DNA of 22,714 nt from Bacillota bacterium (GCA_023460795.1 JAEWPC010000084.1:1-22714), one strand, 5' to 3'; shown: positions 1 to 8,096, counted from the stretch's first letter. Translations and numbers: made by a program. Notes: generated by a model from the letters alone, not told the origin.

Positions 1-29
1 TCACGGGGCCGCCCCAACCCCTCGAGCCG

Positions 30-208
30 GTTTTCTTTATGGGAACTCCGAGCATGAATGCGGACTTGAGCGAGAATAAGTCGGTTTGGGCGACTAACTC
101 CGAGCAGAATCCGGATTTGTGCGAGAATAAGTCGGTTTGGGCGACCAACTCCGAGCGTATGGCGGTCTTGAGCGAGAATAAGTCGGTTATGGGCGACCAA
201 CTCCAAGC
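30..208. repeat. 51-bp tandem repeat, about 3.5 copies
   Basis: The motif CGAGAATAAGTCGG begins at 71, 122 and 173, an exact 51-bp period. The best conserved part of each unit is about 35 bp, ending in AACTCCGAGC, and a degenerate half copy lies before 71. The third copy carries one extra base (GTTATGGG in place of GTTTGGG). Because 51 is divisible by 3, an open frame (39-242) runs through it and would encode a 17-residue repeat around SENKSVWATNSE. No ribosome-binding site precedes either ATG (39 or 54), and the frame shifts in copy 3, so I treat it as a DNA repeat rather than a proven gene. A short repetitive peptide remains possible. Confidence 0.85.
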
Positions 209-291
209 TACCGATCGCCGCTCGTGGAAGCCTATCGCTTAAGATATTTGCTATTGGTTTATTGGCCGGAATTGCATAGATCGCCCAACGA

Positions 292-312
292 CCGCCGGAC
301 GGCGGCCTTTTT
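292..312 (+). terminator. Possible weak intrinsic terminator
   Basis: A 5-bp GC stem (CCGCC 292-296 / GGCGG 301-305) with loop GGAC is followed by CCTTTTT. The stem is short and the T-tract is only five bases. It would end any transcript coming from the tandem-repeat region. Confidence 0.35.
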
Positions 313-462
313 GCGTTGCCAAATCATTCCTTGCAAGCGTGTGCGAACCCTTGATATGACGGCACTTCGCTACCTTATGCCTAGTCCTGCCATGGAACTG
401 ATTTCCCATGGTGGAAGATGGGACTGGTCATGGCGGCGGATGGAAGGCAGCTTAAGCCGTTC

Positions 463-496
463 TATAATGAGGTTGGGGAAGTGTCATTCCCACAAC
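463..496 (+). promoter_or_regulatory. Candidate -10 box and leader hairpin of the NlpC/P60 gene
   Basis: A consensus TATAAT lies at 463-468, 57 bases before the GTG start. No good -35 is found 16-18 bases upstream. Just downstream, GTTGGGGAA (472-480) can pair with TTCCCACAAC (487-496) with one bulged base, so the 5' end of the transcript would be structured. The ribosome site AAGGAG is at 511-516, clear of the hairpin. Confidence 0.4.
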
Positions 497-524
497 CAGG
501 TTTCACATTAAAGGAGCGATCGAA

Positions 525-1745
525 GTGAGAAAGGGAATATTGATCGTGACATCGGCGCTTGCGATGCTGATGTCTGTTCCAACGTTCGCGTCGGCGGCAA
601 CCGCGGGAAGCTCCGCCAACGTCGTAAGCTCGGTTAGCTTTCGAAGCGGTCCAAGCACGTCATCGACGGTTATGAAATACTTAAAGGCCGGCGACAAGGT
701 TACGATCGTGGAAGAGACGAATTCGTATTGGTATAAAGTGAAGGATAGCAGCGGTTCGATCGGGTATGTATCGTCGAACGAGAAGTACATAGACGTAATC
801 GAGCAAGCGATATCGACCGCCAATGCCGTGATCGTCAGCTCCGTCTCGTTCCGCACGGGACCTTCGACGAGCAATGAGCGGATAAGATATTTGAAGAAGG
901 ACGAGAAGGTTACCATAACGAGCCAAGTGAATAGCGGTTGGTACGCGGTAAAGGATGCCAGCGGCGTCACGGGCTACGTCAGCGCCTCCGCGAGTTACAT
1001 CAAAGTAACGGGCTCCATCCCCGCGCCATCGACCGGGGGCGGCACGCCAGGAAGCAACACGAATACCAAAGCGAGCAACGCGGTAATCGTGGCTTCGGTC
1101 TCCTTCCGGGACGCGCCGTCAACGAGCGGAAAGCGAATGAGATATTTGCAGAAGGACGAGAAAATTCAGATTACCAAGAAAGTAACCGACTATTGGTATG
1201 CGGTAACGGACGCCAAAGGAGCCACAGGCTACATCAGTACTTCGAGCACTTACGTAAAGGTAACGGGGGATATCCCGAAGCCGCCGGCGCAGAACTTACC
1301 GCTCTCCCAGCAAGTCGAGCTCGTGATCGCCGCCGGCAACAAGTACCTCGGCACTCCTTACGAGTTCGGCTCGGATCGCAATACGACGACAACGTTCGAT
1401 TGCTCGGATTTCGTCCGGCAAGCGTTCAAGGACGCGCTGGAGCTCGTCCTTCCGGCGGACTCCCGCCAGCAGGGGGATTACGTAAGGGCGAACCAATCCG
1501 TTATGGCGGATTGGCATAAGCTGAAGCGGGGCGATCTGATGTTCTTCATGGATTACGCCGGCTCTGACGCTTCGAATTATGAGGGGAAATCTCCATTCGG
1601 AGAAACGATTACCCACGTCGGCATTTATCTCGGCAATGGCGAAATTCTGCATACCTATTCCAAAGAATCCGGCGGCGTGCGGGTCGACCGCATCGAAGGA
1701 ACATCATGGGAGCATCGCTTCTTGTACGGAGGCAGCGCGCTCTAA
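525..1745 (+). CDS. Secreted NlpC/P60 cell-wall endopeptidase with three SH3b domains
   Basis: A 406-residue secreted peptidoglycan hydrolase that would cut peptide stems in the cell wall. The N-terminus (MRKGILIVTSALAMLMSVPTFASA) is a signal peptide, probably cleaved after residue 24. Three bacterial SH3 domains follow at about 31-90, 99-158 and 184-242, each beginning with a V-S-F-R-x-x-P-S-T-S pattern. They probably bind the wall. A C-terminal NlpC/P60 domain spans about 262-400. Catalytic candidates are Cys293 in DCSDFVRQAF, His364 in THVGIYLG and His376 in EILHTYS, the expected Cys-His-His arrangement. The start is GTG at 525, with AAGGAG at 511-516. It is a single-gene unit closed by a strong terminator and has no evident link to the sugar genes. 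The family is secure; the exact bond cut is not known. Confidence 0.9.
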   Translation: MRKGILIVTSALAMLMSVPTFASAATAGSSANVVSSVSFRSGPSTSSTVMKYLKAGDKVTIVEETNSYWYKVKDSSGSIGYVSSNEKYIDVIEQAISTANAVIVSSVSFRTGPSTSNERIRYLKKDEKVTITSQVNSGWYAVKDASGVTGYVSASASYIKVTGSIPAPSTGGGTPGSNTNTKASNAVIVASVSFRDAPSTSGKRMRYLQKDEKIQITKKVTDYWYAVTDAKGATGYISTSSTYVKVTGDIPKPPAQNLPLSQQVELVIAAGNKYLGTPYEFGSDRNTTTTFDCSDFVRQAFKDALELVLPADSRQQGDYVRANQSVMADWHKLKRGDLMFFMDYAGSDASNYEGKSPFGETITHVGIYLGNGEILHTYSKESGGVRVDRIEGTSWEHRFLYGGSAL

Positions 1746-1757
1746 GGAATATGAATA

Positions 1758-1800
1758 AGCTCGCGCATACGCCGCATCGGCATTGCGCGAGCTTTTTTTT
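1758..1800 (+). terminator. Strong intrinsic terminator after the NlpC/P60 gene
   Basis: GCTCGCGCA (1759-1767) pairs with TGCGCGAGC (1784-1792), extended by A1758-T1793. Inside it is a second stem, GCCG (1771-1774) with CGGC (1778-1781). Eight T residues follow. It separates the gene from the convergent NIF3-like gene. There is no matching A-tract for efficient termination in the other direction. Confidence 0.9.
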
Positions 1801-1806
1801 CTCCTG

Positions 1807-2601
1807 TCAGACGTATCGGAACAATGGCTCTTCTTCAATATAAGATATAGGCACGTCCGGGAATCGAGCGCCTAACCATTCGGCCATCAGGCGCATGCCG
1901 GGTATTTCGCTCTCCCGATGTCCGAGGACGATCAGCGCCCGGCTCCGGCCGAGCGCGGCGGCATCCTTAACGTATTCCGGCGTTTCCCATTCGGGGCCTT
2001 CGCCTACGATAAGCAGATCCAGTTTCTCTCGATCGAACAACGGGATCGCATGCTCGCCGCCTCCGCGGTAACCTACGGCTATGCCGACCCGGATGCAAGG
2101 CTGCGAGAGGTCGCCTACGACGCGCAACGACGATACACCGAGGCGCTGCTTCACTAATAATGAGATCTCATGCACGGTGACGCCGGCTGGCAAAGCTAAG
2201 AACGAAGCGGTCGGATCATGTCGGACGACGGAGGCCTCCCAGCCCATGGCGCGGATTAGGCCGAGCATGATTCCGTCGGGCACGACACGGTGCCAATGAT
2301 CGTGATTGCGGTAGACGGATAAGCCGGAACGCGCGATCCGCTCGCGTTTGGCTTGGACGACGGGATCGTCTTCGTATCGGCGCGGATCGTGATGGTGGCT
2401 GTAATAGATGCCTTCGTGAGTAACGAGCAGATTCGCTCCGGCTTCGATCGCTTTGCTGATGGCTTCGATCGAAGCCGAGAATGAGACCGCAATCGCTCGA
2501 ACCGTCGTGTTCGGATCGCCCGAGATCAGGATGTCCGACGTGCGGGAGCGGTCGTCCGGCGATGTCATTGCGGAGATTATATCGCCAATCGTAATCTTCA
2601 T
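1807..2601 (-). CDS. NIF3-like dinuclear metal-centre protein
   Basis: A 264-residue member of the NIF3 family (E. coli YbgI type), a conserved cytoplasmic protein with a two-metal site and an uncertain physiological role. Visible motifs are LLVTHEGIYYSH (His62), the NHDHWH segment, GEGPEWETPEYVKDA and a C-terminal GHRESEIPGMR, in which His228 and Glu232 fit the usual metal ligands. The length matches the short form without the PII-like insertion found in many Bacillus homologues. An upstream ATG at 2628 is in frame, but the start at 2601 is preferred because AAGGAAGG lies just upstream of it and the family-like sequence begins at MKITIGDII. It stands alone, divergent from the response-regulator gene and convergent with the NlpC gene, and probably has nothing to do with sugar use. 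Confidence 0.82.
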   Translation of the reverse strand: MKITIGDIISAMTSPDDRSRTSDILISGDPNTTVRAIAVSFSASIEAISKAIEAGANLLVTHEGIYYSHHHDPRRYEDDPVVQAKRERIARSGLSVYRNHDHWHRVVPDGIMLGLIRAMGWEASVVRHDPTASFLALPAGVTVHEISLLVKQRLGVSSLRVVGDLSQPCIRVGIAVGYRGGGEHAIPLFDREKLDLLIVGEGPEWETPEYVKDAAALGRSRALIVLGHRESEIPGMRLMAEWLGARFPDVPISYIEEEPLFRYV

Positions 2602-2714
2602 GTTCGCACCTTCCTTCGCTAGAAGCATACCACGATTGCGTGTCGACGTTTACATATCGACTTTGATAAGTTTAGATTTCTAAGTTTTATGAAGCAAAAC
2701 CTAAAATTTACTAA

Positions 2715-2744
2715 GTGTCATTCCGAACAATGATGCGGTACAAT
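2715..2744 (+). promoter_or_regulatory. Candidate promoter of the first response-regulator/kinase unit
   Basis: TACAAT at 2739-2744 is a good -10. GTGTCA at 2715-2720, 18 bases upstream, matches four of six bases of the -35 consensus. Transcription would start near 2751, leaving a leader of about 50 bases. An AT-rich palindrome TTAGA-TT-TCTAA (2672-2683) lies further upstream. Confidence 0.45.
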
Positions 2745-2770
2745 GGAGTACATTCTCTTTTTGTCGGTGA

Positions 2771-2784
2771 TGAAAGCGATTACA
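2771..2784 (+). promoter_or_regulatory. cre site, perfect consensus match
   Basis: TGAAAGCGATTACA matches the CcpA consensus TGWAANCGNTNWCA at every position. It lies between the presumed transcription start and the ribosome site of the response-regulator gene, a position where CcpA bound to DNA blocks elongation. It suggests carbon catabolite repression of the sensing system for the aldouronate locus. Confidence 0.7.
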
Positions 2785-2802
2785 TCTATTGGAGGGATAC
2801 GC

Positions 2803-4380
2803 ATGATGAAGGTCATACTGGTCGACGACGAGATCTTCGTACGCAAAGGTCTGCTTGCGCTCATCCCCTGGCAGCGGCTTGGTTACGAGGTCGTCGGCGA
2901 AGCGGATGACGGCGAGGAAGCGGTGAAGCTCATCGAGCAATTAACCCCGGACGTCGTCATCACGGACATTAGGATGCCCGTAATGGATGGCTTGCGGATG
3001 ATCGGTTACGTACGGGACAATGCCGTATATTCGCCTAAATTCATCATCATCAGCGGATACAGCGATTTCAAATATGCTCAGCAGGCCGTTCGGTACGGCG
3101 TTCAGGATTTCATACTGAAGCCGATCGACGAGGACGAGATGACGGTCGCGCTGCTCCGGATCAAAGAACTGATCGAAGAAGAACATAAGGGTAAATCAGC
3201 GCCGCGCGTAGATTTCGACGCCGCGCTGCTGGAGAGCTGGTACTCGGGCGCGGTGAATGAGGAGATGGCCTCCGTAACCGCGGAACTGCTCGATATCCGC
3301 CAAGACTCGGAATACTGCTGCATCCTGGTCGAACGCAACAACATCGGCTTCGGACAAGAGCGGGAGCCGTGGGCGATCGAGCAGATGAGCGATCTGAAGC
3401 GAATTCTGTTCGAGGCGATCGCGCCCAACCGCAAAGCGATTATTTACGACGCGGGCTTGTCGGCGTTCGGCTTGCTGACTACCCCTGGGGCGCCGGGCGA
3501 TACGGTTCAAGAATGGGAAGCGTTCGCCGCCAGGATGCTGTGGGCGATGCCACAGGAGCTTAGGCCGAATATGCGCCTGTACGTCGGCAAACCGGGCTTG
3601 GGCGTAGCCGGAGTGACCGAGTCCCATAAGACGGCTAAAGAATTAGTGCAATACAAGTTCGCGTTGGACGGGCAATCCGTCATTACGTACGAAGAACCGA
3701 CCCGGATCTCGCTGAAATACAAGCAGTCCGACGCCAAGCTGAACGCGGAGCTGATGGAGGCGATCGAGGAGGGCAAGGAGCTGGCGGTGCGCGCGGCGAT
3801 CGACAAGCTGTTCGAAGCGTTCACCGAGGAGAAATTCGCTCCCGAGTCGGTGCAAGCGTCCATCGCGCAATGCGTGCTCGGCATTACGAAGATCGTCCGC
3901 GAACTGGAAGGGGACGAGAACGAGCTCGCTTCCCTGAAAGCGATGATGCAATGGTCTAACGAACCGAGAACGGCATCCGGGCTGAAGAGCATGATCATCG
4001 CTTTCGTCATGGAGAGCGTCGCTTACATTACCGATAAGCGCAAATACCGTTCCAAAGGCGGTATCCAGAAGGTCAAGCAATATATCGAAGCCCATTATCA
4101 CGAGAACATGAGCCTGAAGAGCATCTCCAAAACCTTTTACATGAACCCTGTGTATCTAGGCCAGCTCTTCAAGAAAACGTACGGCGTCTATTTCAACGAT
4201 TACTTGCTCGAAATCCGCATTACGGAAGCGAAGAAGCTGCTCAGGCAGACCGACCTTAAAGTGTACGAGGTCGCGGAACGCGTCGGCTTCTGCAATCCGG
4301 ACTATTTCGTCACGCAATTCGAGAAGGTCGAGCACAAGACGCCGACCGAATACAAGAACAGTCTCCTCACTAAATCATAA
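2803..4380 (+). CDS. yesN: YesN-type response regulator, AraC-family output
   Basis: A 525-residue cytoplasmic DNA-binding regulator. The receiver domain (about 1-125) shows the acidic pocket in VILVDDE and the phospho-acceptor Asp55 in VVITDIRMPVMDG. A long middle region (about 140-400) of the kind usual in YesN proteins has no motif I can assign. Two AraC-type helix-turn-helix motifs fill about 423-525, with SLKSISKTFYMNPVYLGQLF and the conserved VYEVAERVGFCNPDYFVTQF segment. ATG at 2803 is chosen because GGAGGG at 2791-2796 is well spaced; the ATG at 2743 would add 20 atypical residues. It is 6 bases from the kinase gene and so co-transcribed with it. It probably activates the downstream transporter/aguA genes, as in Paenibacillus aldouronate loci. 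The target is inferred from position. Confidence 0.9.
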   Translation: MMKVILVDDEIFVRKGLLALIPWQRLGYEVVGEADDGEEAVKLIEQLTPDVVITDIRMPVMDGLRMIGYVRDNAVYSPKFIIISGYSDFKYAQQAVRYGVQDFILKPIDEDEMTVALLRIKELIEEEHKGKSAPRVDFDAALLESWYSGAVNEEMASVTAELLDIRQDSEYCCILVERNNIGFGQEREPWAIEQMSDLKRILFEAIAPNRKAIIYDAGLSAFGLLTTPGAPGDTVQEWEAFAARMLWAMPQELRPNMRLYVGKPGLGVAGVTESHKTAKELVQYKFALDGQSVITYEEPTRISLKYKQSDAKLNAELMEAIEEGKELAVRAAIDKLFEAFTEEKFAPESVQASIAQCVLGITKIVRELEGDENELASLKAMMQWSNEPRTASGLKSMIIAFVMESVAYITDKRKYRSKGGIQKVKQYIEAHYHENMSLKSISKTFYMNPVYLGQLFKKTYGVYFNDYLLEIRITEAKKLLRQTDLKVYEVAERVGFCNPDYFVTQFEKVEHKTPTEYKNSLLTKS

Positions 4381-4386
4381 GCCGCG

Positions 4387-6147
4387 GTGATCCGAATGCT
4401 CGTCAAGCTGAAACGCGCGTTAAGTCTGAAAGACGTGAGACTGCGCAACAAAATGCTCATCGTCTATCTGATATGCGTATTCGTGCCGGTCGTGCTGACG
4501 AACGTTATTTTCTACGACATTACGACGACTAACGTCAAGAAGCAGAAGATGAGGGACGTGTCGCTTACGCTCGAGCAGCTTCGCAACGAGCTGGCGGCGC
4601 AATTCAATTTCATCGCGGGCGTCTCTTCCGAGCTATACGCGGATCCGCTGCTGAACCAGTACCTGGATAATTACTACGAGAAATCGGCGGATTACGTCGA
4701 GAACTACAACACCTACATCTCCAACAAGCTGGATAAGTTCAGCCCCCTCTATGAATCGATACAATTCATTACGATCTACACGAACAACCAGTCGGTCATT
4801 TTCGGCGGACGGATAGCCCCGATCACGGAGGGAATCCAAAGCACGGGCTGGTTCCAGGCGTTGTCCGGGATGACAGCCTCGGAAATCCTGGTGGACAAGA
4901 CCAAGCCGAGCTATTCCGGCAACGGGGAGCAGTTCAGCCTTATTCGCAAAATGGAGAGCGTAGCGACCGGCGAACAGAACAAAATTCTGAAAATCGATAT
5001 CCACCCTAAGCTGGTCGAGCAAATCTTCAGCGACATTACGCTGGAAGGGAATCTCTATTTGCTCGAAGGCGACCAAATTATTTATACGAACAATAGGGCA
5101 GTCGATCTTGCCAAGTCGAACTCCTACAAAGACGTGTCCGTTCGCGGCAATTCGGTCGTATTGGAGGAGAAGTTGAATCAGAACTATCTGAAGGATTGGC
5201 GGATCGTCGGCGAATTCGAGGATCGGGTCGTCCTGTCGGAAGTAAGCAAATCCAAGGAATTCGTGCTGTATATGGCCATTCCGAATCTCGTCGTTCCGAC
5301 GCTCATCATTATCTGGTTCACTCGTTCCCTCAATTCGCGATTGATTCGAATTCTGAAGCAGATGAAGAGAGTCAAGAATCAGTCGTTCGAGACGATCGAT
5401 GACGAGGAATACAAGGACGAGATCGGCCAGCTGACAGGTGAATTCAACCGGATGACGCTACAGGTCAAGAGCTTGATCGACGACGTGTACGTCGCGGATA
5501 TTCAGAAGAAAGAGCTGGAGCTCGAACGGCGCAAGGCGCAATTCAACGCGCTTCAGAGCCAGATCAACCCGCACTTCCTGTTTAACGCGCTGGAGACGAT
5601 CCGGATGCGCAGCTTAATTAAGAACGAGACCGAGACGGCTAAGATCATCCACAATATGGCGAAAATATTCCGGACTTCGCTCACCTGGGGCAAAGACAAA
5701 GTAACCGTCAGCGAGGAGATGGAATTCATCGTCTGTTTCCTCGAGATACAGAAATACCGGTTCGAAGACAGAATGAAATACGATCTGAATATCGACCCGG
5801 CCGCGCAGCGCTGCACGGTGCCGAAGATGATGTTCTTGCCGTTCGTGGAGAACGCGAGCATTCACGGGATCGAACCGCTCAAGACCGGCGGCCAGATCGA
5901 CGTTAAGATCGCCCGCGAAGAGGACGAGCTGCTCTTCGAAATTCGCGATAACGGCGTTGGCATGGACGCGGAGAAGGTCAAGCGCTTCTACGAATATTTG
6001 GAGAGCGAGGCGGAAATCGGGGAAAGAATCGGCGTGCAGAACGTCATTTATAGACTTAAATTGATGTATGGCGACAGGTTTAGACTCGTTATCGACAGTG
6101 CTCCGGGACGCGGGACATATATCAGTTTGCGCATTCCTATCGATTAA
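4387..6147 (+). CDS. yesM: YesM-type membrane sensor histidine kinase
   Basis: A 586-residue sensor kinase, partner of the regulator just upstream. A first membrane helix lies at about 23-44 and a second at about 293-313, enclosing an extracellular sensing domain of about 245 residues. A HAMP linker follows at about 314-365. The His_kinase-type phosphorylation site is His396 in QINPHFLFN. The ATP-binding domain shows the N box PFVENASIHG (Asn489), RDNGVGMD, and a GERIGVQNV segment. The first in-frame start is GTG at 4387; ATG at 4396 preceded by GGTGA is an equally good choice, and neither has a strong ribosome site, which suggests translational coupling to the regulator. The extracellular ligand is probably a xylan-derived oligosaccharide or the loaded binding protein. 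That is inference from the neighbours. Confidence 0.9.
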   Translation: MIRMLVKLKRALSLKDVRLRNKMLIVYLICVFVPVVLTNVIFYDITTTNVKKQKMRDVSLTLEQLRNELAAQFNFIAGVSSELYADPLLNQYLDNYYEKSADYVENYNTYISNKLDKFSPLYESIQFITIYTNNQSVIFGGRIAPITEGIQSTGWFQALSGMTASEILVDKTKPSYSGNGEQFSLIRKMESVATGEQNKILKIDIHPKLVEQIFSDITLEGNLYLLEGDQIIYTNNRAVDLAKSNSYKDVSVRGNSVVLEEKLNQNYLKDWRIVGEFEDRVVLSEVSKSKEFVLYMAIPNLVVPTLIIIWFTRSLNSRLIRILKQMKRVKNQSFETIDDEEYKDEIGQLTGEFNRMTLQVKSLIDDVYVADIQKKELELERRKAQFNALQSQINPHFLFNALETIRMRSLIKNETETAKIIHNMAKIFRTSLTWGKDKVTVSEEMEFIVCFLEIQKYRFEDRMKYDLNIDPAAQRCTVPKMMFLPFVENASIHGIEPLKTGGQIDVKIAREEDELLFEIRDNGVGMDAEKVKRFYEYLESEAEIGERIGVQNVIYRLKLMYGDRFRLVIDSAPGRGTYISLRIPID

Positions 6148-6194
6148 CCGCGACGAACCTACTATGGTTTTCAAAGTACAGACTATAGTTTATT

Positions 6195-6217
6195 GGGTGA
6201 ACAAAGTTCGTTCATCC
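6195..6217 (+). promoter_or_regulatory. Inverted repeat over the -35 region of the binding-protein gene
   Basis: GGGTGAAC (6195-6202) and GTTCATCC (6210-6217) form a near-perfect inverted repeat (one mismatch) with seven bases between. It covers the likely -35 hexamer, where an operator would be expected. The protein that binds is unknown. Confidence 0.4.
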
Positions 6218-6226
6218 TTCTATAAT
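6198..6226 (+). promoter_or_regulatory. Promoter of the aldouronate transporter operon
   Basis: TATAAT (6221-6226) with TGAACA (6198-6203) exactly 17 bases upstream. The -10 is perfect; the -35 matches four of six. I see no terminator between the kinase gene and this promoter, so some read-through from the regulator genes is possible. Confidence 0.6.
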
Positions 6227-6239
6227 GAAAGTGCTTACA
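6226..6239 (+). promoter_or_regulatory. cre-like site at the transporter promoter
   Basis: TGAAAGTGCTTACA differs from the cre consensus TGWAANCGNTNWCA at one position (the central C is T). It begins on the last base of the -10 box and covers the expected transcription start, a classic position for CcpA repression. Confidence 0.55.
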
Positions 6240-6272
6240 AAAAAGCTTTATCTATGAAAGGGGATCTCATGA

Positions 6273-7988
6273 ATGGCTAAGAAACTGCTTTATGGCACGA
6301 TGGCAGCTGCACTGGTTCTCTCGGCTACCGCTTGCGGCGGCAACAACAACGACGAGAACAACACGGCATCGTCCAGCGCGCCAGCTAGCTCCGCGGACGC
6401 GTCTGGAAGCGCTCCCGCATCGGAAGCGCCGAAAGATAAAGTAACGTTCACGTATTTCCATGGCGTAGCTAACGCGCCGGACGCGAACATGAACGAGAAC
6501 ACGATCGGTAAGATGCTCGAGGATCAAACCGGCGTCAACTTCAAAATGGAACACTTGGTAGGCGACCTGAAAGCGAAGATCGGTACGATGATCGCTTCCA
6601 ACGACTATCCAGACGTTATCAACCCGGATGCCGGCATCGACCAGCTCCTCGACGCAGGCGCATTCATCGACCTTACGAAATACTTCAACAACGACCAATA
6701 TCCAAACCTCAATAAAGTTTACGGCCCTTATCTTAGCCAAATGAAAGCAGCCGACGGCAAAATTTATTTCATTCCGTTCTCCAACGTCGTTGGCGAATAT
6801 ATGCCGGACCCTAACATCAACCAAGGCGCTTTCTGGATTCAACGCCGCGTGTTGAAAGAAGCTGGCTATCCGAAGCTCAAAACGTTCGACGAGTACATGA
6901 ATCTGATCGAAGAATACGTCAACAAGCACAAAGACGAAGATCTGATCGGTTTCATCACGCTGACGCATGACTGGCGCTTCTTCGCAACGGCTAACGTACC
7001 GATGCACCTTGACGGTTATCCGAACGACGGTAACGTCGAAGTCAACATGGAGACGCTTGAGGCGAAAACGTACTTCACAACGGATTCCACGAAGCGCTAC
7101 CTTCAGAAGCTGAACGAGTTCAACGCTAAAGGCTTGTTCGACAAAGCTTCCTTCGTAGATAACTTCGACCAATACATCGCTAAGCTTTCGTCCAAGAAAG
7201 TCGTCGGCTTCTTCGACTACGGATGGCAAGCGGCGAACGCGCTCAACGTTCTGAAGGACGCGGCTCGCCAAGATCCGGCACAAGACGATTTCGTATACCA
7301 ACCAATGCCTCTGACTTGGGACGGCAGCAAAGACCAGCTCCAAGATCCTCCTGGATTCGTTAAAAACCGCGGTATCGGTATTACCGTAAGCGCGAAAGAT
7401 CCGGACCGCATCATGGCATACTGGGATAACCTGCTTAAAGAAGAAAACCAAATCCTCAGAAGCTGGGGCGTCAAAGGCGAGACTTACGACATCGACGCGA
7501 ACGGTCGCTACTTCCGTACGCCAGAGATGATCAAAATGATCGACGAACCGTACAAACTGAAGTTCGGCTTCACGTACTTCGCATGGGATTGGCCGCAATG
7601 GGGCACGAACTCGACGTTGTCCGACGGCAACGCGCTTTCGCCAGGCTTCCAACCGGAAGTATTCCAATTGAGCCTGACGGAGAAAGACAAAGAAATTCTC
7701 GGCAAATACGGCGTACAGACGTATGCTGAATTGTTCGCTAAACCAGACGATCGCGTATGGTTCCCTGCTTGGGGTATTCCGAAAGAGCAAGGATCGGCGC
7801 AACAAATCTGGGAAACGAAGCACGATGAAATCATCAAGAAATTCTATCCGAAGCTCGTTCTTGCTAAGCCAGGCGACTTCGACAAAGTATGGGCTGACTA
7901 CACGGGTGAGTTCGGCAAGCTTGACACTGCTGGGTACGAAGCATGGTACACGGAACAGCTCAAGGCTGTTGTCGCAGCAGCTAAGTAA
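6273..7988 (+). CDS. lplA: ABC importer solute-binding lipoprotein (LplA-like, aldouronate)
   Basis: A 571-residue membrane-anchored binding protein. The signal peptide ends in a lipobox, S-A-T-A-C, so Cys21 would be lipidated. A low-complexity N/S/A/P-rich tether spans about 22-50. The rest resembles the large LplA group of extracellular solute-binding proteins (about 500-570 residues) that work with LplB/YtcP-type permeases. It has the tryptophan-rich stretches typical of sugar binders, such as AWDWPQWG and VWFPAWGIP. AAAGGGG lies about nine bases before the ATG. In Paenibacillus xylan degraders the homologous lplA-lplB-ytcP set sits with aguA and imports aldouronates, and the same order here supports that substrate. 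Its codons look more expression-biased (many CAA, CCA, GCT) than those of its neighbours, as expected for an abundant protein. Confidence 0.88.
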   Translation: MAKKLLYGTMAAALVLSATACGGNNNDENNTASSSAPASSADASGSAPASEAPKDKVTFTYFHGVANAPDANMNENTIGKMLEDQTGVNFKMEHLVGDLKAKIGTMIASNDYPDVINPDAGIDQLLDAGAFIDLTKYFNNDQYPNLNKVYGPYLSQMKAADGKIYFIPFSNVVGEYMPDPNINQGAFWIQRRVLKEAGYPKLKTFDEYMNLIEEYVNKHKDEDLIGFITLTHDWRFFATANVPMHLDGYPNDGNVEVNMETLEAKTYFTTDSTKRYLQKLNEFNAKGLFDKASFVDNFDQYIAKLSSKKVVGFFDYGWQAANALNVLKDAARQDPAQDDFVYQPMPLTWDGSKDQLQDPPGFVKNRGIGITVSAKDPDRIMAYWDNLLKEENQILRSWGVKGETYDIDANGRYFRTPEMIKMIDEPYKLKFGFTYFAWDWPQWGTNSTLSDGNALSPGFQPEVFQLSLTEKDKEILGKYGVQTYAELFAKPDDRVWFPAWGIPKEQGSAQQIWETKHDEIIKKFYPKLVLAKPGDFDKVWADYTGEFGKLDTAGYEAWYTEQLKAVVAAAK

Positions 7989-8001
7989 CATCTAAATAGT
8001 T

Positions 8002-8061
8002 ATAAGCGAAAGGCCGGCTTATACGTGCTCAAGTCGCGAATAAGTCCGACCTTTCGCTTAT
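8002..8061 (+). other. Intercistronic hairpin between binding protein and permease genes
   Basis: ATAAGCGAAAGG-C-CGG-CTTAT (8002-8022) is almost the reverse complement of the arm at 8039-8061, with one mismatch and one bulge over about 20 bp and a 16-base loop. No T-tract follows, so it is not a standard terminator. Such structures commonly protect the 3' end of binding-protein mRNA and reduce read-through into permease genes. Confidence 0.75.
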
Positions 8062-8096
8062 TCCATTAGTAGGACCGGTCCGGAAGGAGAATATAT

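Larger units (their letters stand above)
243..524. other. Non-coding stretch before the NlpC/P60 gene
   Basis: I see no convincing gene here. It holds a small hairpin CCGCC-GGAC-GGCGG (292-305) followed by CCTTTTTG, which could be a weak terminator. Two CCATGG palindromes lie near 391 and 406. A TATAAT is at 463-468, with a bulged hairpin in the presumed leader just after it. The open frame at 224-511 has no ribosome site and no recognisable product. Confidence 0.5.

Noticed and set aside
30..208. Tandem repeat as a CRISPR array
   Set aside because: Units abut with a 51-bp period and mutate gradually. There are no unique spacers of constant length between short palindromic repeats and no cas genes.
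479..2724. The 12-mer AAGTGTCATTCC occurs at 479-490 and at 2713-2724, both near promoters
   Set aside because: Several 12-base matches are expected by chance in a window of this size, and its position relative to the -10 box differs in the two places.
2743..2802. Upstream in-frame ATG (2743) as start of the first response regulator
   Set aside because: It overlaps the presumed -10 and cre site, has no ribosome site, and adds residues not seen in receiver domains. ATG 2803 has a good site.
6267..7991. A 574-codon open frame on the minus strand opposite the whole binding-protein gene
   Set aside because: The forward frame has a lipoprotein signal, family motifs, promoter and ribosome site. 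The reverse frame has none and is Arg/Val/Phe-rich without known motifs. Long antisense frames are expected from strongly biased codon use.
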